DNA of 57,797 nt, taken from the NCBI RefSeq assembly GCF_038002165.1, contig NZ_JBBOBR010000004.1:1-57797 (forward strand). The letters run 5' to 3'. A program made the translations under genes and the position numbers. Source of the stretch: Cytobacillus sp. FSL H8-0458. Its GTDB lineage: Bacteria; Bacillota; Bacilli; Bacillales; Cytobacillaceae. Below, one piece after another: positions 20,886 to 29,103 of the stretch. The notes under the pieces were generated by a model, which searched no databases, was not told the DNA's origin, and saw nothing but the letters and a program-made list of their open reading frames with translations. Each line of letters starts with the position of its first letter. Position 1 is the stretch's first letter.

Positions 20886-20910
20886 GCCCCAATCACGAGT
20901 CGATTGGGGC
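20886..20910 (-). terminator. Intrinsic terminator of ywlG
   Basis: A perfect 9-bp stem (GCCCCAATC / GATTGGGGC) with a seven-base loop, then TTTAATC on the minus strand, 17 bases after the stop codon. Confidence 0.8.
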
Positions 20911-20927
20911 AGCAAATTAATATTAAA

Positions 20928-21494
20928 TCATTTGCAAGATTCGTTTTCCATATTTCGTTCATAAATTGCCCGGGCCCCGCCAATGAGTTTCGGCCTGGTT
21001 TTGGCCATGGTGACGTGTGCCGCGCCGACTGATTTTTGGGAGGTCCTGATTGGAACAGCTACATGCTTCAGATGCATGCCGATCAGTGTGTCGCCGATAT
21101 CAATGCCGGCATCTGCCTTGATAAACTCGACCATGACGGGATCTTTGAAGTGTTCATAGGCATATGTCGCCATCGCGCCGCCGGCCTTGCGGTGAGGAAT
21201 GACGGCCACTTCATCCAGGTTTTTTGCTTCGGTGACAGCCCGCTCAACGACCAATGCCCTGTTCAAATGTTCGCAGCATTGAAAAGCCAGAGCAGTCCCG
21301 GTGTCCTGGCGGAGCTTGTCCAGACGCTCAAAAATCATTTCAGCCACTTGTTCCGTTCCGGCTGTGCCTATTCTTTTCCCGGCGACTTCACTTGTGCTGC
21401 AGCCCACTACAAGAAGATGCTTTTCACTTAAAGGAACCTGTTCGCTGAATTCACATATGATTGCATCGAATTCTTTTTTCCATTGATCGATCAA
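20928..21494 (-). CDS. ywlG: YwlG-family conserved protein (DUF436 / TIGR01440)
   Basis: A cytoplasmic protein of 188 residues, conserved in Firmicutes beside glyA and rpiB but without an established function. The family core is clear: LLVVGCSTSEVAGKRIGTAG, GTALAFQCCEHLNRALVVE, and DIGDTLIGMHLKHVAVP with VGAAHVTMAKTRPKLIGGAR. The three cysteines (GCS, QCCEH) are conserved in the family. I place the start at the TTG at 21494 because AAAGGGTGA lies six bases before it; the frame also opens at a GTG at 21503, directly on top of that site. The neighbours fit the B. subtilis order. Confidence 0.9.
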   Translation of the reverse strand: MIDQWKKEFDAIICEFSEQVPLSEKHLLVVGCSTSEVAGKRIGTAGTEQVAEMIFERLDKLRQDTGTALAFQCCEHLNRALVVERAVTEAKNLDEVAVIPHRKAGGAMATYAYEHFKDPVMVEFIKADAGIDIGDTLIGMHLKHVAVPIRTSQKSVGAAHVTMAKTRPKLIGGARAIYERNMENESCK

Positions 21495-21515
21495 AAAGCT
21501 CACCCTTTCGAAAGT

Positions 21516-21956
21516 TTATTTCGTTTCGTAAGCAGTAATCTTTCCGACACGGTTTTCATGGCGGCCGCCTTCAAAATCTGTTGAAAGCCATACTTTTGCA
21601 ATTTCACGTGCCAGGCCTGGGCCTATCACTCGTTCACCCATAGCGAGGATGTTGCTGTCATTATGTTCACGGGTTGCTTTTGCACTGAATACATCATGCA
21701 CAAGTGCACAGCGGATTCCCTTTACTTTGTTGGCAGAGATGCTCATGCCAATTCCAGTTCCGCAGATCAGAATGCCTTTATCGAATTCGCCTTCCGCTAC
21801 CTTTTCGGCAACAGGCAATGCATAATCCGGATAATCTACCGAAGTTTCGCATTCACAGCCGAAATCTTCATATTCAATGCCCATTTCATCCATCAGGTTT
21901 TTTATTTCTTCGCGGAGATTAAGTCCCCCATGGTCTGATGCGATTGCAATTTTCAT
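21516..21956 (-). CDS. rpiB: Ribose-5-phosphate isomerase B
   Basis: RpiB interconverts ribose-5-phosphate and ribulose-5-phosphate in the pentose phosphate pathway. The 146-residue protein begins MKIAIASDHGG and has the catalytic cysteine in GILICGTGIGMSI (about 66) and HDVFSAKATREHNDSNILAMG. The ATG at 21956 follows GGAGGG at good spacing; the five codons upstream have no site. It lies 21 bases upstream of ywlG, so the two probably share a transcript. Confidence 0.95.
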   Translation of the reverse strand: MKIAIASDHGGLNLREEIKNLMDEMGIEYEDFGCECETSVDYPDYALPVAEKVAEGEFDKGILICGTGIGMSISANKVKGIRCALVHDVFSAKATREHNDSNILAMGERVIGPGLAREIAKVWLSTDFEGGRHENRVGKITAYETK

Positions 21957-22035
21957 AATGAAACCCTCCAATTTGAAGCCGTTTTATTTTGACATTATTC
22001 TCTTATTTTGACACAAAACCTTGAAAATATAAAGA

Positions 22036-22061
22036 AAGGGAGCCGCATTTTGGGCTCCCTT
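22036..22061 (-). terminator. Intrinsic terminator of the chemoreceptor gene
   Basis: A 9-bp stem (AAGGGAGCC / GGCTCCCTT) overlaps the stop codon on one side and is followed by TCTTTA on the minus strand. Confidence 0.8.
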
Positions 22062-23355
22062 ATAATTTAAATTTAGTAATGGTGCTATTTAATTTTTCTG
22101 CCTGCTCTTTTAGTTCGACGGCGAGCTTTTCCACATTGCCGATTACAGCTGTCTGGTGCTGAGTGGCAGCTGAAACCTCCTGGGCGCCTGCTGATGTTTC
22201 TTCAGCAATAGCCGCTACTTCCTGGGATTGAGTGGATGTATGCTGTATGCCTTCCATCTGGTTATCCACCAGCCCCGAAATGGCAGACACTGAAGCAGCC
22301 ATTTCATTGACCACTTTCGCCATTTCCTCTATCACTTCATTTGTTTTCGTGCCTTTTTTCACTTCATTATTAGCAGTCTCCACCTGATAAGAGATTTGCG
22401 TGACAACATTGCGGACCTCTTCCTGAATGTTTTTTATCAGTTCTGAGATGCCTTGGACTGCCTGCGCACTTTCATCTGCAAGTTTCCGCACTTCTTCAGC
22501 GACCACGGCAAACCCTTTGCCATGGTCCCCCGCACGGGCTGCTTCAATGGAGGCATTTAAAGCAAGAAGGTTTGTCTGTGCTGCAATGTCACCGACAAGC
22601 TGTATAATCTGCTCTACCTTTACGGCATTTTGCTCAAGACGCTTTACTGTCTGAAGTGATTCCTCATTATCCTGGGCCAGTTTTTCTATGCCGGAAATAA
22701 GCGAATGGATCACTTTCTTTGATTCCATCAGGTCCTGAACCATTTCACCGGAAACATTTTGTGAAGCTTTTGCTTTATCTTGGACTTCCTGAGCAATGCG
22801 CAGGACATCTTCCATAGATTCAGCAGTTGATTGAATAGAAACGGCAGAACTATCTGCTCCCTGGGAAATCTCACTGATGGTTCTGGCAATCGCATCTGCC
22901 TGCTCTGCAGCTGCTGAGGACTCGGAAGACATGGCAATGACTTTTTCATTTGTTTCCCGAAAGTTCTCTTCAATCTTTTGAACCATATCTCTTAAATTGA
23001 AAAGCATATGGTTGAACGCAATCCCCAATGAACGGATCTCATCATCTGATTTGGAAAGCTCTGCATCCTGGCCGATATCCCCATTGGCGGCCATGAGGGC
23101 CGTTTTTTCAAGCTTCTGCAATGGTTTGATAATAAAGCCTGCAGCAAAAAAGGCAAGAACACCTGACCAGAAAATCCCCATTCCTAAGGTTAAAATAGTA
23201 AAAACTGCCTCTCCAAATGGTAGCATCTCTTCAATGCTCGGAAATAAAAAGTAAAGAAATATAGCACTTGTCGTGTATGTAATGATGGCCAGCGATGTGA
23301 TGAATAATACGAGCTTTTTCCTAAGGCCGAATTTATAGCCCTTTTTCTCCCCCAT
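22060..23355 (-). CDS. Methyl-accepting chemotaxis-type transducer with short membrane sensor
   Basis: The 431-residue protein has two membrane helices (about 12-35 and 45-72) with only a very short loop between them, then a HAMP domain (about 73-130) and a full MCP signalling domain. The hairpin tip [21 protein letters not shown] is intact, next to the [22 protein letters not shown] stretch (here [19 protein letters not shown]). Without an external domain it probably senses membrane state or an internal cue. I start at the ATG at 23355, with GGGGGA nine bases upstream; an upstream ATG-type frame of 18 codons has no site. It lies 16 bases after ywlE, so it may share that transcript. Confidence 0.92.
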   Translation of the reverse strand: MGEKKGYKFGLRKKLVLFITSLAIITYTTSAIFLYFLFPSIEEMLPFGEAVFTILTLGMGIFWSGVLAFFAAGFIIKPLQKLEKTALMAANGDIGQDAELSKSDDEIRSLGIAFNHMLFNLRDMVQKIEENFRETNEKVIAMSSESSAAAEQADAIARTISEISQGADSSAVSIQSTAESMEDVLRIAQEVQDKAKASQNVSGEMVQDLMESKKVIHSLISGIEKLAQDNEESLQTVKRLEQNAVKVEQIIQLVGDIAAQTNLLALNASIEAARAGDHGKGFAVVAEEVRKLADESAQAVQGISELIKNIQEEVRNVVTQISYQVETANNEVKKGTKTNEVIEEMAKVVNEMAASVSAISGLVDNQMEGIQHTSTQSQEVAAIAEETSAGAQEVSAATQHQTAVIGNVEKLAVELKEQAEKLNSTITKFKL

Positions 23356-23371
23356 TATGTTGTCCCCCTGA

Positions 23372-23812
23372 TTAATCTTCTCTCTTGACACGATCCAAAA
23401 TTTGTTCAATCGCTTCTGTCAATTCCTTAAATGTGCTTCTATATATCTCAACCGGCCCCCCATATGGATCAATTATATCTCCCGCAGCTCCGGCAAACTC
23501 TTTTAATGTGAAGGTTTTGCCCTCTGCGCCAGGAAACATGGACAGAACCGTATTTTTGTGGCCGGCTGTCATCGTTAAAATATAGGTCGCCCAGTCTATT
23601 AAATCTTCATTTATACTGGATGACTGATGCTGAAGCAGAATGCCGTGCTGCTCCAGCACACTTTTCGTATTCGCGGATGCTTCACTGCCGTCTGCCGCAT
23701 ATACGCCAGCCGACTTCACTTCCACACCGGGAATCGATCTGCTTTTTAAAATGGCTTCTGCCATTGGGCTTCTGCATGTATTTCCCGTACAAACAAATAA
23801 TACATTTGCCAT
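23372..23812 (-). CDS. ywlE: Protein-arginine phosphatase (low-molecular-weight PTP family)
   Basis: YwlE removes phosphate from phospho-arginine and counteracts the McsB kinase, so it controls CtsR, HrcA and ClpCP-mediated stress responses. The 146-residue protein has the active-site loop CTGNTCRS at residues 8-15, with Thr after Asn in the position that distinguishes arginine phosphatases from tyrosine phosphatases. The general acid is Asp115 in IIDPYGG. It follows mntP, as in B. subtilis, at 212 bases, and is followed by the chemoreceptor 16 bases later. Confidence 0.93.
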   Translation of the reverse strand: MANVLFVCTGNTCRSPMAEAILKSRSIPGVEVKSAGVYAADGSEASANTKSVLEQHGILLQHQSSSINEDLIDWATYILTMTAGHKNTVLSMFPGAEGKTFTLKEFAGAAGDIIDPYGGPVEIYRSTFKELTEAIEQILDRVKRED

Positions 23813-23923
23813 AGAAACTCCCCCTTTTTTATATCGGTTTATAACTATTAAACTTTATCCAAACTTTTCTTACATTATAAGACAATTTTCCTATAACACC
23901 TATAGCTCCCGTGCAAAAAAAGA

Positions 23924-23946
23924 AAAAGGGCAGCTCGCACCCTTTT
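23924..23946 (-). terminator. Probable terminator of mntP
   Basis: A 7-bp stem (AAAAGGG / CCCTTTT) around a nine-base loop, followed on the minus strand by TTCTTTTTTT, about 80 bases after the mntP stop codon. Confidence 0.65.
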
Positions 23947-24000
23947 CATTTTTCACAAAATATTAACATTTAAACACCGGCTGCGTGCCCGACTCGTTAC

Positions 24001-24030
24001 TCGACAAAATTCGGGCGGTGGCTGTCACCC
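24001..24030 (-). repeat. GGTGACAG repeat overlapping the mntP stop codon, copy 1
   Basis: Thirty bases match 28218-28247 at 26 positions by eye. On the minus strand it begins GGGTGACAG, whose TGA is the mntP stop codon, and ends GAATTTTGTCGA. Confidence 0.8.
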
Positions 24031-24576
24031 TATTAAAAGCTTTATCCCAAAAGCGAGGAGGATGGCGCCTCCGAGAGCTTCGCTGTAGGAGCCGATCCAG
24101 CTTTGGACTTTTCTGCCGGTGAGGAGGCCGGCCCATGTGAGGAGGGCCGCCCCGGCTCCGAAGAATACGAGCACCAGGAATGTTTTAGCTCCGTAGATTC
24201 CAAGGCTTAGGCCGACTGAGAAACTATCAAGGCTGACGCTCAGTGCAAAAATCAGCAGCCCTATGCCCACTGGCGTAATTAAGCTGTCTTCATCATCCCT
24301 GAAGCTTGACCAAATCATCTGCACACCTAATAAAAGGAGCAGCCCCCCGCCAGCATATCCGGCAATGGCTCCAAATGTATTTGAAAGGAATCTGCCTGCT
24401 ATCATTCCCAATAAAGGCATCCATACATGGAAAAGTCCAATGGTGATGCCGATTTTAACTATTTGTCTGAGGCGGAGTTTGTACATCCCCATGCCAAGAC
24501 CTACTGAAAAGGCATCCATTCCCAATGCGAATGCCATTAAAGCCAGTGTTAAAATTTCTCCAATCATTGCAGACAT
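24025..24576 (-). CDS. mntP: Manganese efflux pump MntP (YwlD)
   Basis: A 183-residue membrane protein with six helices in two repeats. Each repeat has the conserved acidic motif: [14 protein letters not shown] (about 16-29) and [14 protein letters not shown] (about 113-126). These aspartates are needed for Mn2+ export in the MntP family. GGGGGGCG precedes the ATG. No manganese riboswitch precedes it; ywlC and its terminator do. The last codons lie inside a dispersed repeat that supplies the TGA stop. Position between ywlC and ywlE matches B. subtilis. Confidence 0.93.
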   Translation of the reverse strand: MSAMIGEILTLALMAFALGMDAFSVGLGMGMYKLRLRQIVKIGITIGLFHVWMPLLGMIAGRFLSNTFGAIAGYAGGGLLLLLGVQMIWSSFRDDEDSLITPVGIGLLIFALSVSLDSFSVGLSLGIYGAKTFLVLVFFGAGAALLTWAGLLTGRKVQSWIGSYSEALGGAILLAFGIKLLIG

Positions 24577-24659
24577 TTTCCCGCCCCCCTTGGACTTGCT
24601 AATTCAGCATATGCACGTCCAGGCGGATTTAGAATGCCCTTGCCTTCTTACAAAACAAA

Positions 24660-24685
24660 AAACCGCTTCAATGACGAAACGGTTT
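24660..24685 (-). terminator. Intrinsic terminator of ywlC
   Basis: Arms AAACCG and CGGTTT, extended by TTC/GAA after one mismatch, with a six-base loop, then TTTTGTTTTG on the minus strand. Confidence 0.8.
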
Positions 24686-24690
24686 CTTTA

Positions 24691-25734
24691 CTATCTGCTA
24701 ACGACCCTGTGACCAGCTGCCTTCATCAGGCGGTTCATGATGGCATGCCCCACGCCTTCCCCCGGAAACATCTCACTGAAAATAACATCAGCATCTGTTG
24801 TATTGAAATATCTTAATGCTTCATAGAGGGAGCTTGCCACGGTCTCAAGCTTTTCCCGCTGCCCGCACGCATACACATAGTCAGCATGATAGAATTCCCG
24901 GTTTTCCACTGTAGTCAGAACGCCGACTGAAAGACCTTCCTGCTTCCTATCCTCAACAAATTGCTGGATATCCTCTCTTGTTCCTTCTACTAAATATAGA
25001 GGTGCATCCGGCGCATAGTGACGGTACTTCATACCCGGAGATTTCGGCGCCTGGCTTTCATCCGCTAATGCCGGGTCTACGCTGACCTCTCCCACAACCT
25101 CTTCAAGCTGTTCTCTTGTAATGCCGCCCGGCCTTAGGATCACCGGCACTTCAGCCGTACAATCCACAACGGTTGATTCCACACCAACACCAGTCGGACC
25201 TCCGTCCACTAATCCGGCAATTCTTCCATTCAGATCTTCCCAGACATGGTCAGCCGTTGTCGGACTTGGCCTTCCGGACCGGTTCGCACTTGGAGCCGCA
25301 ATGGGCAGACCTGTTTTCTTCAGCAGAGCCAAGGCAACCGGATGATCCGGCATTCTCACAGCCACTGTGGATAAACCTGCTGTGGCATATTCGGAAAGAA
25401 TGCCCTCCTTATGAGTAAAGATGAGCGTAAGCGGTCCCGGCCAAAATTGTTCCATCAGTGTCTGTGCCTTTTGCGGAATTTCCGTTATAAAAGCGTCCAG
25501 CTGAGCTTTATCAGCAATGTGGATAATCAGTGGATTATCACTGGGACGTCCTTTCGCCTCGAATATTTTTTTGACCGCTTCATCATTTTTCGCATTCCCG
25601 CCTAATCCATATACGGTTTCTGTTGGAAAAGCGACCACTTCATTATTTTTCAGCAGATCGGCAGCCTGTGAACACTGTGAATAACTATCTTCTTTATCCA
25701 CACTGTTATCCACCGACCATCTCTTTGTAATCAT
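24691..25734 (-). CDS. ywlC: L-threonylcarbamoyladenylate synthase (Sua5/YwlC)
   Basis: YwlC makes threonylcarbamoyl-AMP from threonine, bicarbonate and ATP, the first step of t6A37 tRNA modification. The 347-residue protein is the long Sua5 form: a catalytic YrdC domain (about 22-210, with PTETVYGLGGNA, KGRPSDNPLIIH and SANRSGRPSPTTADHV) and a C-terminal Sua5 domain joined by the linker SPGMKYRHYAP. The codons near the start are shared with several DnaA boxes, so part of that cluster is within the gene. Confidence 0.96.
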   Translation of the reverse strand: MITKRWSVDNSVDKEDSYSQCSQAADLLKNNEVVAFPTETVYGLGGNAKNDEAVKKIFEAKGRPSDNPLIIHIADKAQLDAFITEIPQKAQTLMEQFWPGPLTLIFTHKEGILSEYATAGLSTVAVRMPDHPVALALLKKTGLPIAAPSANRSGRPSPTTADHVWEDLNGRIAGLVDGGPTGVGVESTVVDCTAEVPVILRPGGITREQLEEVVGEVSVDPALADESQAPKSPGMKYRHYAPDAPLYLVEGTREDIQQFVEDRKQEGLSVGVLTTVENREFYHADYVYACGQREKLETVASSLYEALRYFNTTDADVIFSEMFPGEGVGHAIMNRLMKAAGHRVVSR

Positions 25735-25948
25735 TGTTATCCACCTTCATAAAAAATGTTTTTTCGCTGTCAAAATTCCTATGTTTTCGACATTTTTTTT
25801 GAACATTCCTTTGGAAAGTATAGTAGAAGAAGCTGGATAACTCAAGTCTTATCCACAAATTGTGTATAAATTAGACGGATTTGTGTATAACTTTGGCAAG
25901 ATACCCACAATTCACATGGATAATTTCAAAAAGAAAGAGTTATCCACA
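25676..25948. promoter_or_regulatory. DnaA-box cluster at ywlC-ywlB
   Basis: Six perfect TTATNCACA boxes lie within 273 bases: 25676-25684 (minus), 25694-25702 (plus), 25849-25857 (plus), 25861-25869 (minus), 25882-25890 (minus) and 25940-25948 (plus). Two one-mismatch boxes (TTATCCACC) occur at 25706-25714 and 25737-25745. The cluster spans the start of ywlC, the intergenic gap and the end of ywlB. In B. subtilis the same ywlC-ywlB junction is one of a few chromosomal DnaA-box clusters outside oriC. Confidence 0.9.
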
Positions 25949-26358
25949 GTCAGGATGTGTTTAACATGCTCTGACTCGAATAATACTTCAGGCAAGTGCC
26001 CTGTTTCTTCCTCCTTGAAACCAAGCAGGCTGAAAAAGGCCAGTGAATTTCGTTTATTCGATGCGAGATACAGGGCCTCCATGCCCCGATCCCTGGCCAG
26101 CATTAATATTTGCTCAAACAATATAAATAAATCTTTTTCAGTTGCTGTGGATGTCATCACAAGGGATCTCAAGAGACCGACCTTGCCATGGGGTTCAATT
26201 CCCAGGGTAGCCTTAATATCCCCGGAATCATTCTCCATAATTAAAAAACATTCAATTGCTTCCTTTATCCCATCCGTACTTAAGTTTGCCGATTCCAGAA
26301 AAGATGCCAGATTCTCCACATCTGAAGCATGAGCACATCTCACTACACCTGTTTCCAT
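25912..26358 (-). CDS. ywlB: GNAT-family N-acetyltransferase (YwlB)
   Basis: A 148-residue acyltransferase with the GNAT fold: an N-terminal ADxxxLxxFL-type helix (ASDVENLASFLESANL), the KVGLLRSLVMTS strand and P-loop region, and AFFSLLGFKEEE. The fold and the ArgA/YwlB-like order suggest acetylation of an amino acid or small metabolite, but the substrate is unknown. I start at the ATG at 26358, preceded by GGGGTGAA; 32 upstream codons have no site and look non-coding. Its 3' end contains a DnaA box. Confidence 0.85.
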   Translation of the reverse strand: METGVVRCAHASDVENLASFLESANLSTDGIKEAIECFLIMENDSGDIKATLGIEPHGKVGLLRSLVMTSTATEKDLFILFEQILMLARDRGMEALYLASNKRNSLAFFSLLGFKEEETGHLPEVLFESEHVKHILTVDNSFFLKLSM

Positions 26359-26433
26359 TTCTTCACCCCATTTTCTTATTGTCAATCTATGAATATGAAA
26401 AAATAGAAAAAGTAGAACTAGATTTTCAGGAAA

Positions 26434-26487
26434 ACGGAAGCTCCTTGCCGACACTTCGTGGGGCAGACTGCTTGTGCTGGACAGTTA
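26434..26487 (-). repeat. Short, diverged family A repeat
   Basis: Starts AAACGGAAGCTCCTTGCC and ends GTGCTGGACAG, as in the short copy at 38701-38769. It lies upstream of ywlB and just outside the gsiB terminator. Confidence 0.55.
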
Positions 26488-26512
26488 TCGGCATATCATA
26501 TGAGTTAATAGA

Positions 26513-26547
26513 AAACACGGCAGCTGTCAGATGCGGCTGCCGTGTTT
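26513..26547 (-). terminator. Strong terminator of the gsiB-like gene
   Basis: A perfect 12-bp stem (AAACACGGCAGC / GCTGCCGTGTTT) with an 11-base loop; the minus strand continues TCTATT. It lies about 35 bases after the stop codon. Confidence 0.85.
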
Positions 26548-26582
26548 AAATTACTATCATATACATTTTTTCTGCGGCAGGT

Positions 26583-26963
26583 TTAGTCGTTCGAGTTGCC
26601 GCCTTTTCGGCCGATTTCTTCGTAGAAATCGCGGTCATGATTTTCACTTGTTGCTTCTCCGCCTTTACGTCCAATTTCCTGGTAGAATTCCTTGTCATGA
26701 TTTTCGGCTGTTGCTTCTCCGCCTTTTTGGCCAATCTCCTGATAGAATTCACTATCATGATTTTCAGCTGTCGCTTCTCCGCCTTTTTTGCCTATTTCCT
26801 GGTAGAAGTCCTTGTCATGGTTTTCAGCTGTTGCTTCTCCGCCTTTGGAGCCGATTTCCTGATAGAATTCCTTATCATGGTTGCGGCTTGTTGCTTCTCC
26901 GCCCATGCGTCCTCGTTCCTCACGAGACATTTTATCGTTGTTATTGTTGTTGTTTTTAGCCAT
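26583..26963 (-). CDS. gsiB: GsiB-like general stress protein with KGG repeats
   Basis: A very hydrophilic 126-residue protein built of five tandem 20-residue repeats of the form GGEATxENHDKEFYQEIGxK, with the N-terminus MAKNNNNNNDKMSREERGRMG. This matches B. subtilis GsiB and plant group 1 LEA proteins, which protect proteins or DNA during drying, heat or salt stress. AAAGGAGATGA precedes the ATG. A SigB-type promoter lies 50 bases upstream, as expected for this gene. It is flanked by a strong terminator and repeats and is not part of the conserved spoIIR-ywlB order. Confidence 0.93.
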   Translation of the reverse strand: MAKNNNNNNDKMSREERGRMGGEATSRNHDKEFYQEIGSKGGEATAENHDKDFYQEIGKKGGEATAENHDSEFYQEIGQKGGEATAENHDKEFYQEIGRKGGEATSENHDRDFYEEIGRKGGNSND

Positions 26964-27012
26964 AATCTTTCATCTCCTTTTTTGTTTGTGTTTTGTTGCT
27001 ACACTCCTTTAA

Positions 27013-27037
27013 ATATCCGTTTATAGGAGAATCAAAC
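27013..27037 (-). promoter_or_regulatory. SigB-type promoter of gsiB
   Basis: Minus-strand GTTTGA, 13-base spacer, GGATAT, close to the SigB consensus GTTTAA-N13-15-GGGTAT. Its transcript would start about 40 bases before the gsiB ATG. Confidence 0.75.
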
Positions 27038-27126
27038 GCATGAAAGGAAGATGTTATCTGCTTGTCTTAATTGTAATTTGATTTCCACTTTTTAAAACAA
27101 TTCTAAAAAGAGTTGGGATTGGGGTT

Positions 27127-27386
27127 GGGTTCGGACTCTGCCTGCGCTATTTCTCACTTCTCTGTCTAAAGTTGGCTCGGGTTCCGACTGTGCGAGTGCT
27201 TTTTCTCGCTTCTGTGTCTGAAGTTGACTCGAGTTCGGACTCTGCCTGCTCTTTTCCGCTCTTATCTGTCCGAAGTTGGACCAGGTTCTGACTCTACGGG
27301 CGCCTTTTCTCGCTTCTGTGTCTGAAGGTGTTCCGGGTTCCGACTCTGAATCTACTTTTCCGCTCCCACTGTCCGAAGTTGACTCC
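27127..27386. repeat. Five degenerate tandem 52-bp repeats
   Basis: Units start at 27127, 27179, 27231, 27283 and 27335, each exactly 52 bases. Each begins near GGTTCCGACTC and ends with TCTGAAGTTGACTC or a variant. Units differ at many positions but length is fixed. A minus-strand open frame across it is low-complexity and lacks a ribosome binding site, so I treat it as non-coding; 52 is not a multiple of three. Confidence 0.85.
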
Positions 27387-27420
27387 TTGCACAACCATAA
27401 ATTGCTGAAAAAAAGAAAAA

Positions 27421-27438
27421 CCCCGCTCTGCAGCAGGG
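27421..27438 (-). terminator. Intrinsic terminator of spoIIR
   Basis: A 7-bp stem on the minus strand (CCCTGCT / AGCGGGG, one G-T) with a four-base loop, then TTTTTCTTTTTTTC. It starts immediately after the spoIIR stop codon. Confidence 0.8.
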
Positions 27439-27439
27439 C

Positions 27440-28117
27440 TTAACCAAATATTTTTTCCCATATTTCTACTAAGAAGAATTTTACTTCTACTGGTTCTTCA
27501 TCTTCCTCCGTGTAAACAGGAGGGGTTTCTTTTTCGGAGTCTGTGTCAGCCGCGATTTCTTCTGCTTGTACTACTCCCTTCTTTTCTCCTTCTTCAAATC
27601 CTTCACTTACAGCTACTCCGTTTGAGAAGTCAAGGAAGCATAGAGGAGGGAACAGCACACACCACCAGTTGGCGCCTTTTCCTTCGCCAAGAGTGATAAG
27701 GATCGCTTCGTACTCGCCTGCAGGATATAAGAATTGTCCGTATAATTTCGTCGGGAAGCTGACTTTTCCAAAGTCGGCATTTACACTTTGGTTCGACCCT
27801 TCTTCAGCTACTACTTGTTCGGCAATCTTCTGAATCTCAGGCAATCTGGACTGAATCAGTTCGCGGGCATCTTCGATTGACGTCAGCTCTGCCACCCACT
27901 CTGTGATTTCTGCATTTACTGCGTCCCTTACTTTTCTTTTAACCGCCTGGTCCTCTTCATTATCGCTATTAGCCAGAATGCGCAGCCTGATGGCCTCATT
28001 TGGTATTACCATCGGTTCATCAGCTGTCACTTCTGTTTGCGGTATATATAAACTTAAAATGGTTCCTAAGGATAAAATCAATACATATAATTTCACAATC
28101 GTTTTTGTGTTCATCAT
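27440..28117 (-). CDS. spoIIR: Stage II sporulation protein R
   Basis: SpoIIR is made in the forespore and secreted into the intermembrane space, where it triggers SpoIIGA to process pro-sigma-E in the mother cell. The 225-residue protein has a signal-type membrane helix (about 7-25) and the conserved core IRLRILANSDNEEDQAVKRKVRDAV, LYGQFLYPAGEYEAILITLGEGKGANWWCVLFPPLCF. The C-terminal tail is acidic and variable. I start at the first of two adjacent ATGs at 28117; the candidate GGATGGTG is weak. No clear sigma-F promoter could be confirmed. It follows prmC as in B. subtilis. Confidence 0.93.
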   Translation of the reverse strand: MMNTKTIVKLYVLILSLGTILSLYIPQTEVTADEPMVIPNEAIRLRILANSDNEEDQAVKRKVRDAVNAEITEWVAELTSIEDARELIQSRLPEIQKIAEQVVAEEGSNQSVNADFGKVSFPTKLYGQFLYPAGEYEAILITLGEGKGANWWCVLFPPLCFLDFSNGVAVSEGFEEGEKKGVVQAEEIAADTDSEKETPPVYTEEDEEPVEVKFFLVEIWEKIFG

Positions 28118-28217
28118 TTCCGGCACCATCCCTTCACTATCCACAGTGTGGACAGGATGGCAGATTCTTAAACTATTAAAATTAATATTTTTCTAGTTTC
28201 TATTAATTTTATTAGAT

Positions 28218-28247
28218 TCGACAAAATTCGGGTGGTACCTGTCATCC
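28218..28247 (-). repeat. GGTGACAG repeat overlapping the prmC stop codon, copy 2
   Basis: Matches 24001-24030. On the minus strand its GGATGACAG contains the TGA stop codon of prmC, at the same repeat position as in mntP. Confidence 0.8.
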
Positions 28248-29096
28248 GATTTCCGCAAAAACCATCCGGTCTTTGCCATTTATGTCGCAGATGGTTTCTA
28301 TATCGGCATGTGGAAAAGCCTTTTGAAGGAGTGCAGAAACTGCTTCACTTTGGCCGGCTCCTACCTCGAAACCGATGAGGGCACGGTCTTTGATGACAGC
28401 TGGCAGCTCTGCCATAAAGCGCTTGTATAGATCCAGTCCCTCTTCCCCTGCAAAAAGGGCACGATGCGGCTCGTGCTTGGTGACTACATCTGACATCCAC
28501 TCGATATCCCTTTCCGGTATATACGGAGGGTTTGATAGAATGATATCAAATTTCTTTCCTTTTGAGATAAGGGGCTGGAGAAGGTCTCCCTGGAAAAATT
28601 CGATTTCTGCGCCATTCTGTTCTGCATTTTTTTGAGCAAGCTCAAGGGTCGGCCCATAAATATCTGTGGCCGTAACATTTAATTCCGGTTTCTCGAGCTT
28701 CATCGTAACAGCAATCGCTCCGCTTCCGGTGCCAATGTCCGCCATTTCAAGTCCAGTTACAGTGCCAAACAGCTTGTTTATTTTCTGCAGAGCGTTATAA
28801 ACCAGTTCTTCTGTTTCCGGCCTTGGAATAAGGACATCTTCATTCACCTGGAAGGTGCGCCCGTAAAATTCCTCAGATCCAATGATATACTGAACAGGCT
28901 GGCCCGCTGCGTGTGCCTGCACAGCTCTTTGGAATTCAGCCAGGATCTCCGGATTTAATTCTTCGCGCAGATTAGCCAGAAAGCTTGCCCTGCTCATTTT
29001 CATAAAATGCTGCAATAGCAGCTCACCGGCATTCTCATCACGATTTGATGTCTTTAAAAAAGAAGAAGCCCAGTTGAGGGCTTCATATACTTTCAT
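28242..29096 (-). CDS. prmC: Peptide chain release factor glutamine methyltransferase
   Basis: PrmC methylates the Gln of the GGQ motif in release factors 1 and 2. The 284-residue enzyme has the N-terminal helical RF-binding domain, the SAM loop [13 protein letters not shown] (about 117-129) and the catalytic NPPY in [12 protein letters not shown] (about 190). The likely start is ATG at 29096 ([14 protein letters not shown]), matching the Bacillus family; alternative starts at 29111 or 29120 overlap prfA. It lies directly after its substrate gene prfA. Its C-terminus is a few residues shorter than in B. subtilis because a dispersed repeat supplies the stop codon. Confidence 0.95.
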   Translation of the reverse strand: MKVYEALNWASSFLKTSNRDENAGELLLQHFMKMSRASFLANLREELNPEILAEFQRAVQAHAAGQPVQYIIGSEEFYGRTFQVNEDVLIPRPETEELVYNALQKINKLFGTVTGLEMADIGTGSGAIAVTMKLEKPELNVTATDIYGPTLELAQKNAEQNGAEIEFFQGDLLQPLISKGKKFDIILSNPPYIPERDIEWMSDVVTKHEPHRALFAGEEGLDLYKRFMAELPAVIKDRALIGFEVGAGQSEAVSALLQKAFPHADIETICDINGKDRMVFAEIG

Positions 29097-29103
29097 CGTT
29101 GAA

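Noticed and set aside
24577..24690. Manganese (yybP-ykoY) riboswitch upstream of mntP
   Set aside because: The gap is about 110 bases and mostly holds the ywlC terminator; no riboswitch core could be seen.
26531..26959. Plus-strand frame of 142 codons opposite gsiB
   Set aside because: Its repeats are the reverse complement of the gsiB 20-residue repeats; no start signal.
27092..27394. Minus-strand frame of 100 codons across the first 52-bp array
   Set aside because: Low complexity, no ribosome binding site, and the repeat length of 52 shifts the frame in each unit, so a repeated protein is not encoded.
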